DNA from: JAUMBM01 sp964441755
GTDB taxonomy: Bacteria; Bacteroidota; Bacteroidia; Chitinophagales; Saprospiraceae
Direction: 5' to 3'
NCBI GenBank assembly: GCA_964441755.1
Contig: CAYTVG010000009.1
Coordinates: forward strand, 123,420-187,419
DNA: 64,000 bases
Part shown: positions 15,915 to 26,100 of the stretch, piece by piece
How the letters are laid out: every line of letters begins with the position of its first letter
How positions within the stretch are numbered: the stretch's first letter is position 1
Made by a program: the position numbers and the translations under genes
The notes under the pieces: generated by a model
What the model was told of the DNA's origin: nothing
The model's input: the letters and a program-made list of their open reading frames with translations, nothing else
Database searches by the model: none

Positions 15915-18904
15915 TTCTTTACGAGTTTCAGCCTGTAACCTTGTTGGGTCACTTCAATATGTAAGCTCGCCTGCAGACGTTCGGCTCTCTGCATCGCACG
16001 CTGAAAAGCAGCCTTGCTATCCGCCTGCAGCTGTTCTGTCAGGATGCTTTGAGGCGGATGACACTCCTCCATAATCATTTGCAAATGAGTGCCCGTGTAG
16101 GAAAAAAATATAGTTAAAGATGCTGGTTTCCCAATCTTTACAGCATTATCCAGGGCTTCTTTAAAAATAAAAAACACCTCCCGTCGCAATTGCGGAGAAA
16201 TAAGCTGCTCTGGTTTGGCATTTTTCGTGTCAAAGGAATAACCGATACCTGCGGGTGTAAGTACTTCTTCCAGTTGTTCTTCCATCCGCAGCAGCATATC
16301 ACTGCAAGTATCATAACGTGCGTCAATCGACCAGATGAGATCGCGCATCGTATCCAGCGTCACGCGGCTGGTATTGAGAATATCCTCCAATATGGGTTTA
16401 GTACGGTCGGGCTTTGCATAGTTGGCCATCTCTGCCTGCATAGCCATGCGCGAAAGCATAGCGCCTACATCTTCGTACAGATCCGCAGCAATCTGGGTGC
16501 GCAATCGCTGTTGATGCCGAATATTCCTGATCTGAAGTCTGTAAAACAAATAAAAAATACCTCCCAAAACTGCAACACAAGCCAGGACAAACCATACGGT
16601 AAGATAAAAAGGCCTGTACACCTGAATCGGGATATGCAATATGCTTTGTGAAGCTCGTCCATTGGACAGCTGTGCTTTGATCTGCAACAACTGATTGCCA
16701 TAGGGTAGCTTGTTTAATGTCAGTTGATTGCCGTCTACAGCAATCCACTCCTCATCAAGGCCGCTGATGCGATAATAAAACCGTGTATCGCGGTTATTCC
16801 AGCGGGCATCCTGCAGCGCTAGGCGGAGCGAAATAAAACGCTCGTCCGGGTACATATCGATGCTACCTGTCTGCATCAGCTCCTCCGTTCTGTTTTCGAG
16901 CCGATCGCTGTTGTTATCGTACTTCATCAGTTCAACCACCATTGGCCTGACAGCATACTTCTTCTTCAATTCATCCCGAAACAGTGACGGGTCAATGATG
17001 AGCACGCCATTAATGCTGCCAAAAATCAACTTGCCATCATCATCCTGAAAGTGTGAGATGCGATTAAACTCATCGGACAGCAGGCCATCGCGGGTAGTAT
17101 ATATTTTATACTGATGGCTTTCTTTATCAAACTGTACAATCCCGCCTTCTGTAGACATCCAAAGATGTCCATGAGCATCTGCATACACCGCATGCACCAT
17201 GGAAACCAAGCTTTTATCAAAATAAAAAATTCGACGCTCTCCGGTTTGCGGATCCCAACGCAGCAACCCCTTATCCCCGGTAGCCAACCAGTATATGCCC
17301 GTTGCTTCATCATAGTACAGATGCCGGAAGTCATTGGATGGCAGGTAGTATTCCCCTGCGCCACCCGACCAATACCTTGAAAGTATGCCTCGCTGCGGAC
17401 TGAATCCAAACACCCCTGCTGTCGTTAGCAGCAGCAAACTATCGGGCGTAATGGTATGAAAATAATACACTGTATGGTTTTGCAGTACCTTATAGTCTCC
17501 GTAATTGACACTTTCCTGCTGCTGCTTTCCCGGGTCGTACTTAAAGAGACCCTTCTGACTCATCCATAAATTGCCAGTGTAGTCCATATACAGACTCCAG
17601 GCCTCATTCATCGTTGTAAGTTCGTATGTCTGTAAGCGTTCTTCTTCTATATCATAGGCAATCAGCTCTTGGGCTGCCGTCATCCACCAGCGCCCATACT
17701 TATCTACCACCGAAGAAATACCGTGGCGGGCTACCCGCTCATAGTCTCCGGTATCCAAATCTTTCATGAGCAATGAACCTGCGGGGCTGCTAAACAGATA
17801 ATTGTCTTTCCATTTAGCGATGCTCCGGCAGTTCCAGGCCGGCCAAAGATCTGCCAGCACATAGCGAAATCGGTTGGTAAAAAAGCCAAACTGATAGAAT
17901 CCTTCGTCGCTACACTGCCAGAGCGTATTGCCAAGCAGACAGTGCTGCCGGCCTTCATTCATCATTTTCCCTTGGGCAATATCGATCTGGTAGATCACTT
18001 CACCGTCCTGATTGACCAACAACCCTTGGGTACCGCATCCCGTCCAGTAAGCATCCAGTGCCTCTACGTATAGCCAATCCTGCGGATTGGCCAGTGCAGC
18101 GGGCACACTGACCGTCATACAAGTTGAAAACAAGCCCGACTGCAGATCTGTCTGCACCCAGTGAAGTTGGGTGGTATCTCCTGCCGTCCGCAACAGCCAG
18201 GTGAGCACATCCCCTTCCGACTGCAAAAGATGCGGTTGTCCGATATATCGCTCCGGAAATCGGATACGCTGTCGTATAAGGCCGGAAGGCTTCCGCAGAT
18301 TGATACTGTACTGACCGGCCTCATGGCTCAGCGTGACAATTTCCTGCGGTCGAATGGCCAGCCAATGCTCATTGGCTGCCAGATGCTTGAGATGTCGGAA
18401 GCCTTTTCCATGTTCAAACAGATACCAACCACTGTTCGAAACGCCAAAAACGAGCGTGTTGTCTTTAATGAAAAAGGTATCGAGCTGATCAATTTCGAAA
18501 GGCAGCGGAACTTGCAAGCTGTTTCCTATAGGGACTACCCTCCCCTCTATACGATCGAAAACATCAAGTTGCAGACCCCCCTTTTGGGCATTTTTGTTTT
18601 TTTGCTCGTAAACAAGCCACAAAAAACGATTTCCATCCAGGTGCAGCTGCCTCAGCCCGTTACTTCGCAGCCCCTCCCTGCTTGTCCAACAGACAAAATC
18701 GCGACCATCAAAGCGATTGAGACCATTGGTGGTGGCTATCCACAGCATACCCTGACCATCGGCTCTGATAGCATTGACCTGTTTTGCTGAGAGGCCGTCA
18801 CCGGGCAGGTAATTCTTTATCTGTGCACCTACGCTGCTTTGGGCCTGCAGTGGCAGGAAGGTTATAAGTACCAAAGCTGACAACAGGAGGAAGCGTACTT
18901 TCAT
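15911..18904 (-). CDS. propeller sensor with degenerate histidine kinase half
   Basis: This 997-residue protein has the full layout of a hybrid-type propeller sensor: signal peptide (cleavage near LQAQSS), a long double propeller with Reg_prop repeats (such as LWIATTNGLNRFDGRDF), a Y_Y_Y domain, a membrane segment near residue 770, and a HisKA_3-like region. The phospho-acceptor His is replaced: the motif reads ADLYEDVG, with Tyr810 at the His position. The glycine box that binds ATP is also gone (SKAAFQRAM in place of SGLQNM), although the N-box Asn remains. It should be unable to autophosphorylate. It is most likely a sensing partner for the intact kinase encoded downstream with a 4-nt overlap. 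Confidence 0.88.
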   Translation of the reverse strand: MKVRFLLLSALVLITFLPLQAQSSVGAQIKNYLPGDGLSAKQVNAIRADGQGMLWIATTNGLNRFDGRDFVCWTSREGLRSNGLRQLHLDGNRFLWLVYEQKNKNAQKGGLQLDVFDRIEGRVVPIGNSLQVPLPFEIDQLDTFFIKDNTLVFGVSNSGWYLFEHGKGFRHLKHLAANEHWLAIRPQEIVTLSHEAGQYSINLRKPSGLIRQRIRFPERYIGQPHLLQSEGDVLTWLLRTAGDTTQLHWVQTDLQSGLFSTCMTVSVPAALANPQDWLYVEALDAYWTGCGTQGLLVNQDGEVIYQIDIAQGKMMNEGRQHCLLGNTLWQCSDEGFYQFGFFTNRFRYVLADLWPAWNCRSIAKWKDNYLFSSPAGSLLMKDLDTGDYERVARHGISSVVDKYGRWWMTAAQELIAYDIEEERLQTYELTTMNEAWSLYMDYTGNLWMSQKGLFKYDPGKQQQESVNYGDYKVLQNHTVYYFHTITPDSLLLLTTAGVFGFSPQRGILSRYWSGGAGEYYLPSNDFRHLYYDEATGIYWLATGDKGLLRWDPQTGERRIFYFDKSLVSMVHAVYADAHGHLWMSTEGGIVQFDKESHQYKIYTTRDGLLSDEFNRISHFQDDDGKLIFGSINGVLIIDPSLFRDELKKKYAVRPMVVELMKYDNNSDRLENRTEELMQTGSIDMYPDERFISLRLALQDARWNNRDTRFYYRISGLDEEWIAVDGNQLTLNKLPYGNQLLQIKAQLSNGRASQSILHIPIQVYRPFYLTVWFVLACVAVLGGIFYLFYRLQIRNIRHQQRLRTQIAADLYEDVGAMLSRMAMQAEMANYAKPDRTKPILEDILNTSRVTLDTMRDLIWSIDARYDTCSDMLLRMEEQLEEVLTPAGIGYSFDTKNAKPEQLISPQLRREVFFIFKEALDNAVKIGKPASLTIFFSYTGTHLQMIMEECHPPQSILTEQLQADSKAAFQRAMQRAERLQASLHIEVTQQGYRLKLVKK

Positions 18905-19280
18905 CTACAGCGACGGGCGTATTGTATCGAAACGGGTACCAAAATAAGTGATTCCCGCTACTTTTCTGTTTATTTTGAATCTTTTATCCATTTATCCGTA
19001 AAAACAGACTTAGCGCTGACATTGTCTTTATGCGAGAGACCTGTCAAGCAGGGTGCTGACCCACTTGACTTATTCTAAAATTGCTGCCCTTTGAGAATAT
19101 CCTGATATTTATCGAATATTTTCTACAACAGTGATTGATGAGCCAATCATTTTATACGACAATCGGGTTTGCGCCGGGCGCAAACCCGATCGTCATACGC
19201 TACAATTGCTACCATTCAAAAAACTACCCTGTGCCCGAAAACGCCCACTGGCTTATTACCAGGCTAGTGTAACTGTCCTT
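18905..19280. other. 376-bp spacer between the kinase locus and the NRPS end
   Basis: It holds the upstream region of the sensor gene and, at 19162-19190, a GC-rich hairpin that lies 91 bp beyond the NRPS stop and probably ends its transcript. No coding frame is supported. Confidence 0.6.
19162..19190 (-). terminator. hairpin downstream of the NRPS gene
   Basis: Arms of 14 bases (19162-19175 and 19177-19190) are perfectly complementary around a single base, with further partial pairing outward. The NRPS is the only leftward gene ending nearby. Confidence 0.6.
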
Positions 19281-20125
19281 TTACGCCTGTTCCCTCAGCT
19301 GCTCGTGCTGCTGCTGCAACAACAGCAGCTCTGCCGACAGTTCCCTGTACTCCTGCCATAGCTGCAGCAGCCGCTCCTCCGGTGGTGGGCTGCTTTCGAC
19401 TGATATCGCCGCATGACCGCCGGTAGTGATGCCGTCCAGTAACTGCAGGAGTATTGCTGCATTGTCATCCAGCCAGGGGCGCTGGAACATCGCAATATGC
19501 TCTCCGACCCCCTGATATTCTCTGTATTTTCCCCGCGTATGAGCCCCCCACTGCTTCCAGCCATCATCGTCCGAACGATCATCGCCGGACATCAGCAGGT
19601 GGATGTTAGCATGAATTTGATCTCTCGTGGGGTGAGATGCTCTGTAAGCATGGAAGGAAACAATCCGCTCGACATTCCGGGACTCTGTAAGTAACTGCTT
19701 GATTTCTTCATCCAGATCCTGCAAATCTGCGACGTACTCAATCAAACTCCTCGCCGCCGCCTCATACGTGTCCTGTACCATACCCTCTGTCTGCCAGCGC
19801 ACTCCGCTATCGAGCAGAATCAGGTCACTCACCGCAACACCCTGCGACTCCAGATACAAAACGAATTCATACGCAAGATTTCCCCCCAGGGAGTACCCCA
19901 TAATCAGGTAGGGCCCTGCCGGTTGTACAGCTATCATTTCCCTGTAATATCGCTCCAGCAGATTATCATCCTCCACAAAATCAAATGCATAGACAGGGTA
20001 ATCTCCCAACCGTTCTGACCAGTGGCGATAGTATACCGCCAGCCCCAGCGCAGGCGGAAAAGCAAATACAATTTGTTGATTACCCGTATTGGTGAACATT
20101 CCCAGCGGCAAAGAGGCTGATCCGC
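19281..20125 (-). other. NRPS terminal thioesterase and coiled tail
   Basis: Roughly residues 12367-12647. An alpha/beta hydrolase fold with nucleophile Ser12445 in GYSLGGN, an Asp in LILLDSG and a His in GVGEHIAMF. It would release the finished chain by hydrolysis or ring closure. The last 45 residues, after the fold, are Glu/Gln/Leu-rich (QLWQEYRELSAELLLLQQQ) and look like a coiled coil. Confidence 0.88.
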
Positions 20126-23100
20126 TGTGCTGCAGCTGCAGCTGCAGCGCCATATCCGACAGCCGGGGATATTGGTAAATGATGGTCAGCGGCAGCGATA
20201 CCTGCAGGCGGCCGGCTATGAGTGACTGCAGTTTTATCGCTTTCAGGCTGTGCCCGCCCAGGTGGAAAAAATCGTCGTGGATCCCTACCCTCCTGCCTCC
20301 TGTTCCGTTGATATTCAGCACTTCTGACCAGATGTCGGCCAGTGCCTGTTCCAGCGGGTTTCGCGGTGATAAGAAGATGGTTCCTGAGACTGTGTTGTGC
20401 GCTGTCGGCAGCGGCAGCGCCCGCCGGTCTACCTTGCTGCCCGCCGACAGCGGGAAGGACGGCAGTGACACAAAATAACCCGGCAGCATATAGTCCGGCA
20501 ACTGCGCAGACAGGTAGGCGCGCAGCTTGCTACTATCCGGAAGCTCCTCGCCTTCTCTGACAATCACATACGCCACCAGTTCTTTTACGCCGCCTATCTC
20601 CGGCGCTGCTACCACGCAGGCTTCTATCGCAACGTGCCCCAGCAGCACCTGCTCTATCTCCCCCGTCTCGATGCGGTAACCCCGGATCTTCAGCTGATGA
20701 TCGAGGCGACCCAGGAATTCTATGTTCCCGTCTGCCAGCACCCGGCCGAGGTCGCCCGTCCGGTAGGCCAGCATCCCCGGGATAAACGGGTGCGCCACAA
20801 ACCGCTCCGCCGTCAGGTCCGGCCGGTGGAGGTAGCCTTTCGCAAGGCCCTCCCCCGACAGCAGGATCTCCCCGGCTATGCCCTGCGGCTGCAGCTGCAG
20901 GTTTTTATCCACCACATACGCCTGCATATTGTTGATCGGCCGGCCTACGGGCGGCAGCGACGGCCAGCTGTCTGCATCCGCGTCCAGCACATACTCCGTC
21001 GCCACATGCGTCTCCGAAGGGCCGTACTGGTTTTTCAGCCGGCAGCCAGGCAGGCTTTTCAGCAGCGACCGGAGAGCCGCGCTGCTCTGCAGCTGCTCGC
21101 CGGCGGTGATGATTACCTGCAGACAGGACAGTTGTTCCGGGTGCTCCTGCACCAGCTCCGCCAGCTGCTGCAGGGCCACAAACGGTAAAAACAGCCGGTT
21201 GACGCCCTGCCGCGACAGCAGATCCGGCAGCTGCGTGAAACGCTCGCGGATGTCCGGCGGCAGCAGCACCAGCGTACCCCCCGCGTGCAGGGTTGCAAAG
21301 ATCTCCTGCAGCGATACGTCGAAGGTGTGAGGCGAAAACAGGGCTGTGCGGCTGCCGGCATCGGTGATGCAGCTCGTCCGTGTCCAGTAAATCAGGTTAT
21401 TGAGCGCGCGCATCGGCATGGCGATGCCTTTAGGCTTGCCTGTTGTACCCGAGGTGTAGATGATGTAGGCGAGGTCTTCGGGGCTGCTTTTTCTTGCAGG
21501 ATTGTGTATGGCGCCCGAGGCGGCCAGTCGTTCGACCTGTTCTACCGGCAGTTGCAGCGCCTTCGCCTGCTCCACGGACTTTTGGTCACTCAGAATAAGC
21601 TTCGCACGGCTCTCCCCGAGGATGTACTCTGTGCGCGCCTGTGGGAAATCTGTCCCCAGCGGCAGGTAGGCAGCACCGGATTTGAGTACCCCGAGGATTG
21701 CGATGATCTGCCATTCGCTCCGCTCCAGTTGCAGGGCAACGATATCATTGGCTTGTATATCATAGTGATTACGCAGGTAGTGTGCAACCCGGTTGGCGGC
21801 TGTGTTCAACTCCGCATAGGTCAGCTGACGCCGTCCCGCTTCGCTTTCCACCAGCAGCGCAATGCTGTCGGGCCGGAGCAGCACCTGCTCTTCAAATAGC
21901 GAAATCACTGTCTCTTCTGCAGGGTATGCTGCTGCTGTGGCGTTGTATGTGTGCAGCAGCGCTTCACGCTCCCAAGCCGGCAAAATATCCAGCTCCCCGA
22001 TATCCGCCCCCGGTGATGCCAGCACACTGTTAACCAGTTCATCAAAATGGCCGAACATGCGCCTGATGCGCTCCTCTGCGAACAAATCCGTATTATACTC
22101 TATACCCACCGAAAGCCCTGCTTCCGTCTGTGCAAAACTGAACAACAAGTCAAACTTAGCCAAGCCTATTGATGAGGGTTCAGGCCTGACTTCCAGGCCT
22201 TCCAGCTGAAGGGTAGTCTCCTCGTTGTTTTGCAGCACCACCATAACATCGAATACAGCCGAGCGGCTCATATCCCGCGGCAGATCCAGCTCTTCTACCA
22301 GCCGGTCGAAGGGGTAGTGCTCATGCTCAAAGGCTTCCAGTATCGTCTGCTTTTGCTGCGCAAGCAGCTCGTCAAAAGGCATATCGCCGCGCAGGCGCGC
22401 GCGCAGCGCCAGCGTGTTGATGTAAAAACCTATCTGACTGTGCAAGTCGGCCTGCCGACGACCCGCCGTCGGGCTGCCGATGACGATATCCTCCTGGCCT
22501 GTGTAGCGGTGCAGCAGCACATTTACCAGAGATGTCAGCGTCATGAAAAGGCTGGCACTCTGGGCGGTGGAAAAAGCTTCCAGCTTTTTAGCTACTGCCG
22601 GCGGCAGCAGCCCGCTCAGCTGCGCGCCATTGTAGGTTTTTACCTGCGGGCGCACGAAGTCCGTGGGTAGCTCAAGTGGTGTGATGTCTCCCAGCTGAGT
22701 CTGCCAGTAACCCCGAACTTCTTCAAGTGTACTGCCTTCTGCCAGCTGATTGTTCTGCCAGGTAGCGTAGTCTTTGTACTGTATGCGCAGCGGCGGCAGG
22801 ATTTTTTCAGGAACCTCTGCGCCCAATAAGCAGGCGCTGTACAACGCACCTAGCTCCTTGAGCAGCACATTGATCGACCAGCCGTCGGTGATGATGTGGT
22901 GCATGTTGAACAACAGTAGATGTTCTTCTGCGCTCAATTGCAGCAATTCCAGCTTCAATAACAGGTCGTTTTCAAGGTCGAACAGATAGGTAGCGTGATC
23001 GTGTATCAGCGCCTGAATGGCCTCACCACTCTCGCCACGGCAGTCACGTACAGCCAGCTTGTAATCAAATGTGTCACGAACCACCTGACGACCCTCACCC

Positions 23101-26100
23101 GCCTTTTCTTTAAAATTAGTCCGCAGTGACTCATGCCGCGCGAACAACAGGCTGAACGCTTTTTCCAAAGACGGTACATCCAGTTCCCCCTGGAGCCGGA
23201 CGGCGGCAGGCATGTTGTAAGCAGCAAGACCCTCGTCCAGTTTTGACAGCACCCACAACCGCCGCTGCGCGTTCGACAGCGCATAATCCGCAGCACGCGC
23301 AGTCAGCGGTATCCGCGCCTGCAAACCCTCATCGAACACAGAGACATCTATCAAAGCCGCCTGTCCCGCAATCGTTGGATGACTAAATATGTCCTTCAGC
23401 CCTATCTCCACCCCCAGCGACTCCCGGATCAGTGACACCAGCCGTATCGCCCGAAGGCTGTGACCTCCCAAATGGAAGAAATTATCATGAATGCCCGGCT
23501 CTTGCTTACCCAACACCTGAGCCCATAAGTCCGTGAGCTTGCGCTCTACGGCATTGCGGGGCGCAGCATAAGCCGCCCCGCTGCCAAGGCTGCCCGCTGC
23601 AGGCGCAGGCAGCACCCCCCGGTCTATCTTGCCGCTGCTCGTCAGCGGTAGCTTTTCCAGTGGCACATAATAGGCCGGAAGCATGTAGTCTGGTAGTGTG
23701 GCTGCTAAGTGCACCCTCAGCTCGTCGCTGTCCGGCAGCGTTTGCTCCGCGGCGGCTACCAGATAAGCTACCAGCTCCTTGCCGCCTTCAAAGACGTAGC
23801 CTGTAACCACTGCTGACTGTATCGACGGATGAGTCAGCAGCGCGTGCTCAATTTCTCCCGCCTCAATCCTGTATCCCCGGATCTTCAGCTGATGATCTAT
23901 ACGTCCTAAGTATTCTATGTTACCGTCAGACAGCCAGCGCGCAAGGTCGCCTGTGCGGTACAGTCGCTCGCCTGGCCTGAACGGGTGGGGCATGAACTTT
24001 TCTGCTGTCAGTGCCTCATTGTTCAGATACCCACGCGCAAGGCCTGCTCCACCAATGTACAACTCGCCCGCAACACCCATAGGTTGCAGTCCACCCTTTT
24101 CATTCAGTATGTATATATCCGTATTCGCTACACCCCCGCCAATCAACACTGGTGACGCTACCTGATTTAGCTGCCGGACGCCCGACCAGATCGTCGTCTC
24201 CGTTGGTCCGTACATATTCCACAGCTCGCCACAGCAGCCCAGCAGCCGCTCCGCCAGCTTTTCGCCCAGCGCTTCACCACCGCACAGGGCCTTCAGCCGA
24301 CCACTACCTGACCAGCCGCTGTCCAGCAGGTGCTGCCAGACAGAAGGCGTCGTCTGTAATATCGTCACCCCATGCCTGTCCAGCAGCGGCAGTACACCTG
24401 CAGCGCCCTGCTCGTTATCGCCTATTACCAGTCGTGCACCCTTTGTCAGGGGGAGCAGCAATTCCAATATCGAAATATCAAAGGTGTAGGTCGTCACAGC
24501 CAGTAACACATCTTCCGAACCTATCCCTGGCTTTTCAGCCATCGACAACAGGAAATTGACTACCGAGTGATGCTCAATCATGACCCCTTTCGGCTGACCC
24601 GTGGAACCTGAGGTGTACATCACATACGCCAGTGAACTGCCCGTGTTGACAGTAGCGGGGTTTGCCGGATTGCAAGCTGTGAGCATTTCTACATTTTCCA
24701 CTGCCAGCAGCGCTGCATAAGATGAAGACATGCCCTGCGCCGACGAATCTGTCAGCAACAGCCTCGCAGAACTTTCTTTGAGCATGTGTGCGATCCGGGC
24801 TGCAGGGGCTGTCGGAGCAATTGGCAGGTAGGCGGCCCCGGATTTTAATACCCCCAGAATCGCGATGACCATCCATTCACTCCGACTAAGCTGCAGGGCG
24901 ATGATGTCATCCGCCTGAATATCATGCTTTTCGCGCAGGTAGTGCGCCACCCGGTTGGCCGCTGCGTTCAGCTCCGCATACGTCAGCGATCGGTCTTCGA
25001 AAATTACCGCCGTAAGGTCTGGCGTCAGCGCTGCCTGCCGTTCAAACAGGGAGACGATCGTCTCCTGTTGCGGATAGGCTTTTGCAGTATCATTGAAGAT
25101 GTGCAGTAGTAAAGTCTGTTCCTCTTCCGATAGTAGGTTTAGGCTGCTGATACCTTCTTTCAAACCAATCAGGGTACCTGTATCGGGATTTTCAATCTTT
25201 CGCTCTTTTTTGATACCCACACTTACAGACGTGTTATGCAGCACACTGTTAACCAGTTCTGTAAGGTGACTCAGCATCCGCCTGATGCTGTCTGTTTTAA
25301 ATAAATCGGTGTTGTACTCTATACCAAAAGCTAGCCCTTCAGGCGTCTGCGCAAAGTTGAACGTCAGGTCGTATTTGGCAAGTCCGGTCGGTGATGGTTC
25401 GGGGATGACCTGCAAGCCTTCCAGTTCGAGTGTCGTCTCTTCATTGTTCTGCAGCACCACCATCACGTCAAATACCGCCGAGCGGCTCATGTCCCGTGGC
25501 AGATCCAGCTCTTCTACCAGTCGGTCGAAGGGGTAGTGCTCATGTTCAAAAGCTTCCAGTATTGTCTGCTTTTGCTGCGCAAGCAGCTCCTCGAATGACA
25601 TATCGCCCTGCAGGCGCGCGCGCAGCGCCAGCGTGTTGATGTAAAAACCTATCTGACTGTGCAAGTCGGCCTGCCGACGACCCGCCGTCGGGCTGCCGAT
25701 GACGATATCCTCCTGGCCTGTGTAGCGGTGCAGCAGCACATTTACCAGAGATGTCAGCGTCATGAAAAGGCTGGCACTCTGGGCGGTGGAAAAAGCTTCC
25801 AGCTTTTTAGCTACTGCCGGCGGCAGTAGCCCGCTCAGCTGTGCACCCTGATAGGTTTTTACCCGCGGGCGTGCAAAGTCTGTGGGCAGCTCCAGTGATG
25901 TGATGCCTGCCAGCTGAGTCTGCCAGTAGCCTCGTACCTCTTCAAGTATACTTCCTTCCCTCAGCTGACTGTTCTGCCAGGCAGCATAGTCTTTGTATTG
26001 TATGCGCAGCGGCGGCAGGATGTTTTCAGGAATCTCTGTGCCCGACAGGCAGGCGCGGTACAACGCACCCAGCTCTTCCAACAGCACATTGATCGACCAG

